This document shows, in pieces, positions 1 to 10,228 of a stretch of DNA of 64,000 nucleotides (positions within the stretch are counted from its first letter, which is position 1; each line of letters starts with the position of its first letter). The stretch is taken from contig NZ_VFIO01000009.1 in NCBI RefSeq assembly GCF_007858365.1, positions 1 through 64,000 of the forward strand, read 5' to 3'. The position numbers were made by a program, and so were the translations under genes. Source of the DNA: Pseudomonas saxonica. Its GTDB lineage: Bacteria; Pseudomonadota; Gammaproteobacteria; Pseudomonadales; Pseudomonadaceae. The notes below the pieces were generated by a model, which had not been told where the DNA came from, did not search any database, and was given only the letters and a program-made list of their open reading frames with translations.

Positions 1-65
1 TGAAACGATGCATCGCCGATGGTAGTGTGGGGTTTCCCCATGTGAGAGTAGGTCATCGTCAAGAT
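1..65 (+). rRNA. rrf: 5S ribosomal RNA, 3' end only
   Basis: The first 65 bases match the 3' half of Pseudomonas 5S rRNA as I know it: the GTGAAACGATGCATCGCCGA-like start, the GGTAGTGTGGGGTTTCCCCA hairpin region and the closing GTCATCGTCAAGAT strand. The 5' half lies outside the window. The terminator that follows shows this is the end of an rRNA operon. Confidence 0.93.
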
Positions 66-73
66 TAAATTCC

Positions 74-113
74 AAACCCCCTGTCTGCTCACGCAGACAG
101 GGGGTTTGTTTTT
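74..113 (+). terminator. Rho-independent terminator of the rRNA operon
   Basis: A 14-bp perfect stem (AAACCCCCTGTCTG pairing with CAGACAGGGGGTTT) around a short CTCACG loop is followed by GTTTTT. It sits about 10 bases after the 5S end. Confidence 0.95.
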
Positions 114-259
114 GTGCGCGAAAAAGCCCGAGCGATCGACAAGCAACACGTTTGAATACCCTCTGCATGCCCCACGCTGTTCGCTTGCAGCTTGCGCAAC
201 TCCCCCCCATGCAATGTTAAGGTTCGTCTTTGGATATTGCCTTCCCTAAGGATGCCTTC

Positions 260-3200
260 ATGCCGGTCGCTACTTCTCTGAATCCAGGTTTTATGGTCGT
301 TCACGGTAATCGCCTTGATGAATTGCGAGGCTTGGTCGTGAGCTGGATGCGGCGCTATCCCTTGGCACCTCTGGAGAACGAAATTGCACTGGTACAGAGT
401 AATGGCATCGCTCAATGGCTGAAGCTCGCTCTGGCCGAAGATGCTCAGGATGACGACTTGGGTGGCTGCGGGATTGCCGCCGCTGTTGATGTACAACTGC
501 CCGGCAGTTTCATGTGGCAGCTCTATCGCATCGTATTAGGCACAGAGCACATTCCCGCCAAATCCTTGCTTGATAAAGCCCCGCTCACTTGGCGTTTGAT
601 GCGTTTGCTGCCTGCGCTTATTGATCAGCCGCACTTCGAACCGTTGCAGCGGTTTCTGACCAACGACTCTGATCTGCGAAAGCGCTATCAATTGTCAGAG
701 CGCCTCGCCGACCTCTTTGACCAATACCAGGTTTATCGCGCTGATTGGCTTGAAGATTGGGCGGCAGGCCGTCACCAGCTGCGCAATGCACGAGGCGAAA
801 CCCCCGCCCTGAGTCCGGCCAATTGCTGGCAAGCGGAGCTATGGCGTGCACTTCTGCTCGACGTAGGGGAAGAGGGCATGTCGCAGAGTCGTGCCGGCGT
901 GCATCAGCGTTTTATGGACAGGATCAATAGCCTCGAACAAGCGCCGCCCGGCTTGCCGGCCCGAGTCATCGTTTTTGGCATCTCATCGTTGCCTGCTCAG
1001 GCACTCGAAGCGTTGGCAGGTCTGGCCCGCTTTAGTCAGGTGTTGCTGTGTGTGCACAACCCTTGCCGTCATCATTGGTCTGACATCGTGGCGGACAAAG
1101 ATCTGCTGCGCCACCAGTACAAACGCCAAGCCCGCAAAGCCGGAATGCCAGCCGCGCTGGATGTCGATATCCTGCATCAACATGCTCACCCTTTATTGGC
1201 TGCGTGGGGCAAACAGGGCCGTGACTACATCAACCTGTTGGACAGTTACGACGATCCGAACAGTTATCGGGCCGCCTTTCGCGATGGACGGATTGACCTG
1301 TTCAGTGAAGTAGAACCACTCAACCTGTTGAACCAACTACAAGACGACATTCTTGAGCTGCGTCCTCTCAATGAAACACGTGAGCTATGGCCTGCTGTTG
1401 ATTTAGATACGGATCGTTCAATCCGTTTTCACATCGCCCACAGCGCGCAGCGTGAAGTTGAAATCCTTCACGACCAATTGCTGGCCCGCTTCAGCGAAGA
1501 TCCTGGGTTACAGCCACGCGACGTGATTGTAATGGTGCCGGACGTCGACAGTTACGCCCCTCATATTCGAGCCGTATTTGGCCAGATTGACCGCGACGAT
1601 CGCCGTTTCATCCCCTACACCCTCGCCGACCAAGGCCAGCGGGGCCGTGATCCTCTGCTGATTGCCATCGAGCACTTGCTCAAATTGCCTGACAGTCGTT
1701 TCCCGGTCAGCGAAATCCTCGACCTTCTGGATGTTCCCTCTCTACGAGCACGCTTCAACGTTAAAGAGCGCGACCTACCAACCTTGCATCGCTGGATCGA
1801 AGGCGCAGGGATTCGCTGGGGATTGAATGCGCAACAACGCGCCGGCCTCGGCTTACCGGCGCAACTGGAGCAGAACAGTTGGCGATTCGGCCTGCGCCGT
1901 ATGCTGCTTGGCTATGCCGTAGGCAGTGGTCAAGCCTGTGATGGCATTGAACCTTACGATGAAATCGGCGGCCTGGATGCGGTATTGATTGGCCCGCTGG
2001 TGGCTCTGCTCGATGCGCTGGAAATTGCCCATCAGGAACTCTCGCAACCGGCCTTGCCTCAACAATGGGGCGAACGACTGCAAGCGCTGGTTCAACTCTT
2101 CTTTCTGGCGGAAACCGAGCACGACGACTACCTGCTGGCCCAGCTTGAAGAACTTCGAGAGAACTGGCTCGAAACCTGTGAGTTGGTTGGCCTGCAAGAT
2201 GAGTTGCCGCTCACGGTTGTTCGTGAGGCGTGGCTGGCAGGTCTCGACCAAGGCAAACTGTCCCAGCGATTCCTGGCCGGTGCGGTCAACTTTTGCACCC
2301 TGATGCCGATGCGTGCCATCCCGTTCAAACTGGTGTGCTTGCTCGGTATGAATGACGGCGACTACCCACGTGCGCAACCGCCGCTGGATTTCGACTTGAT
2401 GGGCAGTGACTATCGCCCCGGCGATCGCTCGCGCCGTGAAGATGACCGTTATTTGTTGCTTGAAGCGCTGCTCTCGGCACGTGATCAGCTGTACATCAGT
2501 TGGGTAGGGCGCAGTATCCGCGACAACAGCGAGCGCCCGGCCTGCGTTCTGATCGGACAACTGCGCGATCATATCGCCAGTGGCTGGAAACATCAGGGTG
2601 GCAGTGATCTGCTTGAAGCCATGACGCAAGAGCATCCGTTGCAACCTTTCAGCACCCGCTATTTCCATGAAGGTAACCCCAGCCTCTTCAGCTACGCCCG
2701 TGAGTGGCAGCAATTGCACGAATTTCAGGATGCCCCGGCTCAACCCGGGTCACTCACGGCACACGAACAAGAAGAACCCCTGAACCTGACTCAACTGCAG
2801 GACTTTTTGCGCAATCCGGTGCGCCACTTCTTCAGTCAACGTTTGAAAGTGTTCTTTGAAGCCGCAGAAGTGCCTCTTGCGGATGAAGAGCCTTTCGTCC
2901 TCGATGCTTTACAGCGTTACACCCTGAGCGACAGCTTGCTCGAAGCCGCCTTGGCGCAGCCCGATCAACTGGAGCAAGCCTTGCACAACCGCGCCCTGCG
3001 CCTGCAAGGCAGCGGCCTGTTACCGATGGCCGGGTTTGGAGAGTGCTTGCAGCACGAATTGATAGAACCGTTGCCCGACGTATTGCAGCGCTATCAACAG
3101 TTGCTGACGCTTTGGCCTAAGCCACTGAGCAGCGCCTTGCCTGTCAGCCTCGAAGAACATGGGCTGAAACTGGAAGGGTGGCTCGGCAATCTGCATCAGC

Positions 3201-3709
3201 GAAGTGACAACGGCCTACTCTCCGTCACCACGATTCCCAACAGCATTGGCGCGATCAAAACCCGTAAATGGCACCGCTTGACCCGTCCGTGGGTGAATCA
3301 TCTGGTTGCCTGCGCCAGCGGCTTGCCCATGTCCACTGCATTGGTCGCCAGCGATGACACCTTGTTGCTTGAGCCTATGCAGCCTCAACAAGCCCGGGAC
3401 ATTCTCGGCAATCTGTTGCTGGCCTGGAAGGTCGGGATGAGTCGCCCGCTGCCTATCGCGGTCAAAACAGCCTTCGCCTGGTTGGCCCAGAGCGATCCGG
3501 CCAAAGCAGAGGCGGCAGCACAAAAAGCTTACGAAGGTGATGGGCAGACCAGTAATGGCGAGCGCCGCGAAAGTGCTGCGCTCGCCCGTCAGTTCCCGGA
3601 CTATGCGGCGCTGATTGCCACCCATGAATTTGAAGACTGGTGCGACGCCCTGTATCGCCCCTTGTTTGACGCCCCTTGGCGTTCACTGACCAGCGAGGTG
3701 GCACGCTAA
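260..3709 (+). CDS. recC: RecBCD exonuclease V, RecC subunit
   Basis: Gamma subunit of the RecBCD helicase-nuclease, which resects double-strand breaks and recognises Chi. It is 1149 residues, close to the family length. The N-terminal region (VVHGNRLDELRGLVVSW, LVQSNGIAQWLKLALAE) and the PMRAIPFKLVCLLGMNDGDYPR segment are typical RecC. The ATG at 260 is preferred over an upstream TTG at 230 because AAGGA lies 7 bases before it. The stop codon overlaps the recB start in TAATG, so translation is probably coupled. The order recC-recB-recD is the usual Pseudomonas arrangement, unlike the E. coli locus, where ptrA sits between recC and recB. Confidence 0.96.
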   Translation: MPVATSLNPGFMVVHGNRLDELRGLVVSWMRRYPLAPLENEIALVQSNGIAQWLKLALAEDAQDDDLGGCGIAAAVDVQLPGSFMWQLYRIVLGTEHIPAKSLLDKAPLTWRLMRLLPALIDQPHFEPLQRFLTNDSDLRKRYQLSERLADLFDQYQVYRADWLEDWAAGRHQLRNARGETPALSPANCWQAELWRALLLDVGEEGMSQSRAGVHQRFMDRINSLEQAPPGLPARVIVFGISSLPAQALEALAGLARFSQVLLCVHNPCRHHWSDIVADKDLLRHQYKRQARKAGMPAALDVDILHQHAHPLLAAWGKQGRDYINLLDSYDDPNSYRAAFRDGRIDLFSEVEPLNLLNQLQDDILELRPLNETRELWPAVDLDTDRSIRFHIAHSAQREVEILHDQLLARFSEDPGLQPRDVIVMVPDVDSYAPHIRAVFGQIDRDDRRFIPYTLADQGQRGRDPLLIAIEHLLKLPDSRFPVSEILDLLDVPSLRARFNVKERDLPTLHRWIEGAGIRWGLNAQQRAGLGLPAQLEQNSWRFGLRRMLLGYAVGSGQACDGIEPYDEIGGLDAVLIGPLVALLDALEIAHQELSQPALPQQWGERLQALVQLFFLAETEHDDYLLAQLEELRENWLETCELVGLQDELPLTVVREAWLAGLDQGKLSQRFLAGAVNFCTLMPMRAIPFKLVCLLGMNDGDYPRAQPPLDFDLMGSDYRPGDRSRREDDRYLLLEALLSARDQLYISWVGRSIRDNSERPACVLIGQLRDHIASGWKHQGGSDLLEAMTQEHPLQPFSTRYFHEGNPSLFSYAREWQQLHEFQDAPAQPGSLTAHEQEEPLNLTQLQDFLRNPVRHFFSQRLKVFFEAAEVPLADEEPFVLDALQRYTLSDSLLEAALAQPDQLEQALHNRALRLQGSGLLPMAGFGECLQHELIEPLPDVLQRYQQLLTLWPKPLSSALPVSLEEHGLKLEGWLGNLHQRSDNGLLSVTTIPNSIGAIKTRKWHRLTRPWVNHLVACASGLPMSTALVASDDTLLLEPMQPQQARDILGNLLLAWKVGMSRPLPIAVKTAFAWLAQSDPAKAEAAAQKAYEGDGQTSNGERRESAALARQFPDYAALIATHEFEDWCDALYRPLFDAPWRSLTSEVAR

Positions 3710-6700
3710 TGAATGCGCAAAAAGAACCCTTGGCGCTGGCCTTTCCCCTGCACGGCAGCCAACTGATCGAAGCCAGCGCCGGCACCGGCAAGACCTTCAC
3801 CATCTCGGCCCTCTATCTGCGTTTGATTCTGGGGCACGGAGCGCAGGGCGCCGGGTTTGGCCGCGAATTGTTACCGCCACAAATTCTCGTTGTGACCTTC
3901 ACGGATGCTGCCACCAAAGAGTTGCGCGACCGTATCCGCACCCGCCTTGCCGAAGCTGCGCGGTTCTTCCGCGACGAGATCCAGGCGCCGGACGCTTTGG
4001 TTGCGCAACTGCGAGACCAATTTTCGCCCGAACAATGGCCAGGATGCGCAGGTCGGCTCGACATTGCCGCACAATGGATGGACGAAGCCGCCGTTTCGAC
4101 TATCCACAGTTGGTGTCAGCGGATGCTGCGAGAGCATGCATTCGACAGTGGCAGCCTGTTCACTCAGACACTGGAAACCGACCACAGCGACTTGCTGGGC
4201 GAAGTTGTGCGCGATTACTGGCGCCTGTTTTGCTACCCCATGCACGGTGACGCGCTGAACTGGGTACGTGCAAACCTGAGTGGCCCTGATGCCTTGTTGC
4301 CGCGTATACGTGCGCTGTTTGGCAGTTCGCGGGCGGGCGTAGACCCCGCACAAAACCCCGCGCAGATTATCGAGACGTGCCTGCAGGAGCGCCGTCAGGT
4401 GCTCACGCAGCTCAAAACCCCGTGGCTGCAATGGGCCCAGGAACTGCGCGACATTTGCCTGCAAGGTGTAGCCAGTAAAAGTGTCGACGGTCGCAAGATG
4501 CAAGCGCGTTACTTTGAGCCCTGGTTCGAGAAACTCAGCTCATGGGCTGAGGACGACACACTGGAACAGTTGGACCTGAGCACGGGATTCACGCGTCTGA
4601 CACCCGACGGTATGGCCGAAGCCTGGAAAGGGCAGCCGCCTCAGCATCCGGGTCTGGATGCCATGGCCGGCCTGAAAGCCGCACTGGACGCTTTACCCAG
4701 CCCTGACGCTGCGGTGTTGGAGCATGCTGCGCGTTGGGTGAGCGCGCGTTTTGAGGAAGAAAAACGCCGCCGTGCCGAGATGGGCTTTGACGATATGCTG
4801 CTCAGGCTTGATGCCGCATTGCAGGCTGATGGCGGTGAGCGTCTGGCGACCTTGATTCGCGAGCAGTTCCCGGTGGCCCTGATCGATGAGTTCCAGGACA
4901 CCGACCCGGTGCAGTACCGCATCTTCGAAACCATTTACCGTATCGAAGACAACAGCCCTGAGACGGGGTTGTTTCTGATCGGCGACCCGAAGCAGGCGAT
5001 CTATGCTTTTCGCGGTGCCGACATTTACACCTACCTGCGCGCCCGTCATGCCACTCAAGGCCGACTGCACACACTGGACACCAACTTTCGCTCCAGCCAC
5101 GCGATGGTGGATGCGGTGAACCACGTGTTTGCACGAGCTGAGCAGCGCGACACAGGACGCGGTGCGTTTTTATTCCGTGACGGCTCTGAAAACCCTGTGC
5201 CGTTTGTCTCGGTTAAATCCCAGGGCCGAAAAGAAATCCTGCAACTGGATGGGCAGCCGGTGTCCGCCATGAACCTTTGGCAATTGCCCTCCGAACAGCC
5301 CGTTTCCGGTGCGGTGTATCGTCAGCAACTGGCGGCCGTGTGTGCCAGCCAGATTGTCGAGTTGCTCAATGGCGGCCAGCAAGGTCGATGCGGGTTTGCT
5401 CAGGAGGGACATCCGCTGCGCGGAGTATTGCCGGCTGACATTGCGATTCTGGTTCGTGACGGTAAAGAAGCACAGGCTGTGCGGCGCGAATTGTCGACCC
5501 GTGGCGTGCGCAGTGTTTACTTGTCAGACAAAGATTCGGTCTACGCCGCGCAGGAGGCCCACGATGTGCTGGCCTGGCTTAAAGCCTGTGCCGAACCGGA
5601 TGTCGAGCGCCCACTGCGCGCCGCACTGGCCTGTATCACGTTGGACCTGCCCCTAATTGAGCTAGAGCGTCTGAATCAGGACGAACTGGCGTGGGAACGT
5701 CGTGTTATGCAGTTTCGGGGTTACCGCGAAATCTGGCGCAAACAAGGCGTGTTGGCCATGTTGCGACGCCTGCTGCATGACTTTGAATTACCCCGCACAT
5801 TAATTGCCCGCCCGGACGGTGAGCGCGTGTTAACTAACGTCTTGCACCTGTCTGAACTGTTGCAGCAGGCTGCTGCCGAGCTGGATGGTGAGCAAGCGCT
5901 TATCCGCCATCTGGCCGAGCATCTGGCCTTGTCGGGTCAGGCCGCAGAAGACCAGATCCTGCGCCTTGAAAGCGATGAGCAACTGGTAAAAGTGGTCACG
6001 ATCCACAAGTCAAAAGGGCTGGAATACCCGCTGGTGTTCTTGCCATTTATTTGCTCGACCAAGCCGGTGGATGGCAGCCGTTTGCCGCTGCATTACCACG
6101 ACGCGGCGGGTAACGCCCAGGTCAGTTTGAAAGCCACACCCGAACTGATCGCTCAGGCCGATGACGAGCGTCTGGCCGAAGACCTGCGTTTGCTTTATGT
6201 GGCCCTGACCCGTGCCCAGCATGCCTGCTGGCTGGGCGTTGCCGACCTTAAGCGCGGCAACAATAATCGCTCGACTCTGCACCTGTCTGCGTTGGGTTAT
6301 TTGCTTGGGGGCGGCGCCGTGCTGGCCGAATCCGTAGGCCTTGCGCGCTGGCTGGCGGACGCACAGCAAGATTGCCCGGCCATTGATTGCCAGCCGGTGC
6401 CATTGCCCAGCCCCGCGTACTTTGTTCCGCCAATTAACCAGGCCACATTACTCAAGCCGTTGATCCCGGCTCGGCGCGCAGCCGAAAACTGGTGGATAGC
6501 GTCCTACAGCGCGTTGCGTATTGGCGACAGCCTCAGCCCTGCCGAGGCACCGGAAAGCGCATTGGCTCAAAAGCTCTCGGATGATGAGCGACTCGATCCT
6601 GATGCGCCCCGTGACGTGTTACTCACCGGCGGCGACATTCACCGCTTCCCTCGTGGGCCCAATCCCGGCACCTTCTTGCACGGTCTGCTGGAATGGGCCG

Positions 6701-7398
6701 GCGGCGAAGGTTTCAAGGCTGACGCTACCGCCGTCAACGATGCCGTCGCGCGACGTTGTAATCGACGTGGCTGGCAAGGCTGGATTGAGACCTTGAGCGA
6801 CTGGTTGCTGCATCTGCAACACGAACCCCTGCGCCTGAACAATGGTCAACCCGCAGTGGTACTGAGCGGCTTGAATCAATACCAGATCGAAATGGAATTC
6901 TGGTTTGCCAGCCACAAGGTCGACGTGCTGCAACTCGATAAACTGGTGCGCCAACATACCCACGGCGGTGCGCCACGTGCGGCGGCTGAACCGAGCCTGC
7001 TCAATGGCATGTTCAAAGGCTTTATCGACCTCACGTTCGAGCATGCAGGGCGCTATTACGTCGCGGATTACAAATCCAATTGGCTGGGTATCGACGATGC
7101 GGCCTACACCGAACAGGCGATGACCACCTCGATCCTGGATAATCGCTACGACCTGCAATACGTGTTGTACCTGTTGGCCCTGCACCGTCAACTCAAGGCG
7201 CGGCTGATTGACTACGACTACGACCAGCACATGGGCGGCGCGTTGTATTTATTCTTGCGGGGCACTCGCTCCCAAGGGCAGGGGGTGTTCTTTACGAGGC
7301 CGCCCAGACACTTGATCGAAAGCCTGGACCTGATGTTCCAGGGCAAACCTCAGCCTCAGCAGGCTGAACCGGCATGGGAACAGGGAGAATTGTTATGA
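3709..7398 (+). CDS. recB: RecBCD exonuclease V, RecB helicase-nuclease subunit
   Basis: Beta subunit: 3'-5' SF1A helicase plus the nuclease that cuts both strands. It is 1229 residues from the ATG that overlaps the recC stop, with GAGGTGG upstream. Walker A (ASAGTGKT) is at residues 23-30, the DEFQDTD Walker B near 391, and helicase motif VYVALTRAQ-like LLYVALTRAQHACW in the 820s. The C-terminal PD-(D/E)XK nuclease shows FIDLTFEHAGRYYVADYKSN around 1105-1125, with the catalytic D and DYK. All key residues are present, so the subunit looks active. Confidence 0.97.
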   Translation: MNAQKEPLALAFPLHGSQLIEASAGTGKTFTISALYLRLILGHGAQGAGFGRELLPPQILVVTFTDAATKELRDRIRTRLAEAARFFRDEIQAPDALVAQLRDQFSPEQWPGCAGRLDIAAQWMDEAAVSTIHSWCQRMLREHAFDSGSLFTQTLETDHSDLLGEVVRDYWRLFCYPMHGDALNWVRANLSGPDALLPRIRALFGSSRAGVDPAQNPAQIIETCLQERRQVLTQLKTPWLQWAQELRDICLQGVASKSVDGRKMQARYFEPWFEKLSSWAEDDTLEQLDLSTGFTRLTPDGMAEAWKGQPPQHPGLDAMAGLKAALDALPSPDAAVLEHAARWVSARFEEEKRRRAEMGFDDMLLRLDAALQADGGERLATLIREQFPVALIDEFQDTDPVQYRIFETIYRIEDNSPETGLFLIGDPKQAIYAFRGADIYTYLRARHATQGRLHTLDTNFRSSHAMVDAVNHVFARAEQRDTGRGAFLFRDGSENPVPFVSVKSQGRKEILQLDGQPVSAMNLWQLPSEQPVSGAVYRQQLAAVCASQIVELLNGGQQGRCGFAQEGHPLRGVLPADIAILVRDGKEAQAVRRELSTRGVRSVYLSDKDSVYAAQEAHDVLAWLKACAEPDVERPLRAALACITLDLPLIELERLNQDELAWERRVMQFRGYREIWRKQGVLAMLRRLLHDFELPRTLIARPDGERVLTNVLHLSELLQQAAAELDGEQALIRHLAEHLALSGQAAEDQILRLESDEQLVKVVTIHKSKGLEYPLVFLPFICSTKPVDGSRLPLHYHDAAGNAQVSLKATPELIAQADDERLAEDLRLLYVALTRAQHACWLGVADLKRGNNNRSTLHLSALGYLLGGGAVLAESVGLARWLADAQQDCPAIDCQPVPLPSPAYFVPPINQATLLKPLIPARRAAENWWIASYSALRIGDSLSPAEAPESALAQKLSDDERLDPDAPRDVLLTGGDIHRFPRGPNPGTFLHGLLEWAGGEGFKADATAVNDAVARRCNRRGWQGWIETLSDWLLHLQHEPLRLNNGQPAVVLSGLNQYQIEMEFWFASHKVDVLQLDKLVRQHTHGGAPRAAAEPSLLNGMFKGFIDLTFEHAGRYYVADYKSNWLGIDDAAYTEQAMTTSILDNRYDLQYVLYLLALHRQLKARLIDYDYDQHMGGALYLFLRGTRSQGQGVFFTRPPRHLIESLDLMFQGKPQPQQAEPAWEQGELL

Positions 7399-9476
7399 GT
7401 CGTTCGTTTGCCGAACTGTTGCCCACGCCGTTGACGGCTGAAAGCCTTGCCCGTTTACAACCTTTGACGCGAGCCGATGATCTGTTGCTGCTATTGGAGC
7501 GTTGGGTAGAGCGCGGGTGGCTACGGGCGCTGGATAAAGCGTTTGTCGCTTTCCTGCATGAGCGCGACCCCGAAGGGGATCCGTTGGTGCTGCTGGCGGC
7601 GGCGCTGACCAGCCACCAACTGGGTCACGGCCATGTCTGTCTGGATCTGTTCGAAACCCTGAAAGAGCCCGACTTTGCACTGTCTCTGCCCCCTGAAGGC
7701 GATGTGCAGACGGGCGCCATGCTGCTGCCTTCGCAATTGCTCGAAGCGCTGGAGGGTGACGCGTGGTGTGCTGCCTTGCAGGCCAGCGCTTTGGTTGAGC
7801 ACGCAGGACACTGCTCAGAGGCGAGCAGTCGTCCCATGGTGCTGAGCGACCGCCGTCTGTATTTACGTCGTTATTGGGCGTATGAGCGGCGAATCGACAG
7901 CGCTTTGCGCCAACGTCTGTCTGCCCCGCAGGTCACGCCTGAGGATTTGCCGGCGCGCCTCAACAGTTTGTTCGGCAGCCCGGCACAGCCTGCACCGATT
8001 GACTGGCAAAAACTGGCCTGCGCCTTAGCGACCCGAGGGGCCTTCAGCATCGTAACGGGCGGCCCCGGCACCGGCAAAACCACCACCGTAGTGCGCCTGC
8101 TGGCCCTGCTGCAGGCCCCGGCCGTGGAGGCCGGAGCGCCGTTGCGAATTCGTCTGGCTGCACCGACCGGCAAAGCGGCTGCACGCTTGACCGAGTCCAT
8201 CAGCCTGCAAGTCAAATCATTGGAAGTGGCTGACAGCGTTCGCCAAAAAATCCCGAGTGATGTCACCACGGTTCACCGCCTGCTGGGCAGCCGACCGGGT
8301 ACACGGCACTTTCGCCATCACGCGGGCAATCGGCTGCCGCTGGATGTGTTGGTGGTCGATGAAGCCTCCATGATCGACTTGGAGATGATGGCCAATTTAC
8401 TCGATGCATTACCTGACCATGCGCGGCTGGTGCTGTTGGGGGACAAGGACCAGTTGGCCTCGGTTGAAGCCGGCGCGGTGCTGGGCGATTTGTGTCGCGA
8501 TGCCGAAGCGGGCTGGTACACCCCGCAGACCCGGGCATGGCTGGAGCAGGTCAGTGGGGAAAACCTTGCGGGCAGCGATTTGCAACAAGACCTGGACGGT
8601 ACTCATCCGCTCGCCCAACAAGTGGTCATGTTGCGTCACTCGCGTCGTTTTGGAGAAGGCAGCGGTATTGGCCAGCTTTCTCGTCTGGTGAACCGGCAAC
8701 AGTCCCATGACGCGCGGGCGTTGCTGGTCGCGGGCCATCACGAGGATCTGTTTACCTTGCCCCTCAAGGGGGAGCAAGACCGGGGGTTCGAGCGTCTGGC
8801 GCTGGAAGGGCGCGGTGCGCAGGCCAAAGGCTATCGGCATTACCTTGAGGTACTGCGTGACCGGCGTCCATCAGCCGATGCAGGCCTTGAAGACCCTTGC
8901 TGGTCCGTTTGGGCGGGGCAAGTACTGGAGGCATTCGAAGCGTTCCAGGTACTGTGCGCCGTGCGTAAAGGTCCTTGGGGTGTGGAAGGTTTGAACGAAC
9001 GCATCACACGCACGTTGTTTGCCCGCAAGTTGATAGACGGTGATCAACAGTGGTACGAAGGGCGCCCCGTGCTAATGACCCGCAATGATTACGGCCTGGG
9101 GTTAATGAATGGTGATATCGGCATCGCACTCAAACTGCCGGAGCGTGATGGAGACAAGCAGCGCCATGTGCTGCGGGTCGCCTTTGCCCGCAATGATGGG
9201 CAGGGCGGTATTCGTTTTGTACTGCCGAGTCGGCTCAATGATGTCGAAACGGTGTACGCCATGACGGTGCACAAATCTCAAGGCTCGGAGTTTTCGCACA
9301 CCGCGCTGGTGCTGCCGGAAGCCCTTAACCCGGTCCTGACCAAAGAGCTCATCTATACCGGCATCACGCGGGCCAAGCACTGGTTCAGCCTGATAGAACC
9401 GCGGGCTGGAGTGTTTGAGGAAGCCGTCGCACGCAAGGTCAAACGCCTGAGCGGGTTAATGTTGGGGCTCGGGTAG
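7395..9476 (+). CDS. recD: RecBCD exonuclease V, RecD helicase subunit
   Basis: Alpha subunit: the fast 5'-3' SF1B helicase of RecBCD. It is 693 residues from the ATG at 7395, which overlaps the recB stop (7396-7398) and has GGGAGAA ahead. Walker A GGPGTGKTTT lies near residue 220, Walker B VVDEASMID near 320, and the C-terminal TVHKSQGSEF and YTGITRAK motifs are intact. It is the last gene of the operon. No obvious terminator follows; 155 bases separate it from yfiR. Confidence 0.96.
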   Translation: MSRSFAELLPTPLTAESLARLQPLTRADDLLLLLERWVERGWLRALDKAFVAFLHERDPEGDPLVLLAAALTSHQLGHGHVCLDLFETLKEPDFALSLPPEGDVQTGAMLLPSQLLEALEGDAWCAALQASALVEHAGHCSEASSRPMVLSDRRLYLRRYWAYERRIDSALRQRLSAPQVTPEDLPARLNSLFGSPAQPAPIDWQKLACALATRGAFSIVTGGPGTGKTTTVVRLLALLQAPAVEAGAPLRIRLAAPTGKAAARLTESISLQVKSLEVADSVRQKIPSDVTTVHRLLGSRPGTRHFRHHAGNRLPLDVLVVDEASMIDLEMMANLLDALPDHARLVLLGDKDQLASVEAGAVLGDLCRDAEAGWYTPQTRAWLEQVSGENLAGSDLQQDLDGTHPLAQQVVMLRHSRRFGEGSGIGQLSRLVNRQQSHDARALLVAGHHEDLFTLPLKGEQDRGFERLALEGRGAQAKGYRHYLEVLRDRRPSADAGLEDPCWSVWAGQVLEAFEAFQVLCAVRKGPWGVEGLNERITRTLFARKLIDGDQQWYEGRPVLMTRNDYGLGLMNGDIGIALKLPERDGDKQRHVLRVAFARNDGQGGIRFVLPSRLNDVETVYAMTVHKSQGSEFSHTALVLPEALNPVLTKELIYTGITRAKHWFSLIEPRAGVFEEAVARKVKRLSGLMLGLG

Positions 9477-9631
9477 CTCAACACGACTCATTTGCAGGCC
9501 CGCGCAGGGAAGCGGTACCCTTTAAACGCAGTGTATAAACAGTACGGTTACCTACTTTTGGATAGCCGGTTATGTGAAGTCTGTCACAGTTAATGCGAAG
9601 CCTGTGATACATTCCCGGCATTATTCCTACA

Positions 9632-10228
9632 ATGTTTACCGAGATTTCCTGCATGGATGTGGCTGTTTTCTCGATACGACAAGGTTGGAGAAACGGCCTG
9701 AAACGCCTGTCTCTTCACCTCCTATTGCTAGGCACCCCCTGCTTGGCTCAATCCGAAGTGCTTCTGAATCAGGTCGATCAACGTGCCAAAAATGTCGCCC
9801 AAGTGGTGCTTGGCATTCTCAGCTATGCGCGTTGGCCCATCGAACCGGCGTATTTGCAGCTGTGTGTGGTTGGCCCGACCGAGTACGCCGATGACCTGCT
9901 AAAAGGCGCGACTCAGGCCAGCGGCAGGGCGTTGCAGGTGCGCCGAGTGCTGGTCACTGATCCCTTGCTTATCAAACATTGCAACGCGCTCTACTTAGGC
10001 AAACTCAGCGCTGAAGACCGGCGAAGTGTGTTCGATCAACTGTCGGGCCAAGCGGTCCTGAGCATTAGCGAACAGGTGGATTCGTGCAGCGTCGGCAGTT
10101 TGTTTTGCCTGAAGGTGGGCGATGAGAACGTGTCGTTTGAGGTCAACCTCGATTCTGTCGCCCGCAGTGGCGTGCGGATCCACCCTCGGGTGTTGCAATT
10201 GTCACATCGTCGGGGTGATCAGACATGA
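9632..10228 (+). CDS. yfiR: YfiR-like periplasmic repressor of diguanylate cyclase
   Basis: YfiR-family (DUF4154) protein of up to 198 residues. In P. aeruginosa, YfiR holds the membrane cyclase YfiN inactive from the periplasm and responds to redox state. A signal peptide runs through SLHLLLLGTPCLAQS. The mature part has the family pattern (WPIEPAYLQLCVVG, then paired cysteines in EQVDSCSVGSLFCLKV, and FEVNLDSVARSGVRIHPRVLQLS). Neither start has a strong ribosome site; the in-frame ATG at 9653 gives a more ordinary signal peptide and may be the true start. The stop overlaps the yfiN ATG by 4 bases. Confidence 0.88.
   Translation: MFTEISCMDVAVFSIRQGWRNGLKRLSLHLLLLGTPCLAQSEVLLNQVDQRAKNVAQVVLGILSYARWPIEPAYLQLCVVGPTEYADDLLKGATQASGRALQVRRVLVTDPLLIKHCNALYLGKLSAEDRRSVFDQLSGQAVLSISEQVDSCSVGSLFCLKVGDENVSFEVNLDSVARSGVRIHPRVLQLSHRRGDQT

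Noticed and set aside
1853..2743. 296-codon minus-strand open frame inside recC
   Set aside because: It mirrors recC codons, has no recognisable domain and no ribosome site.
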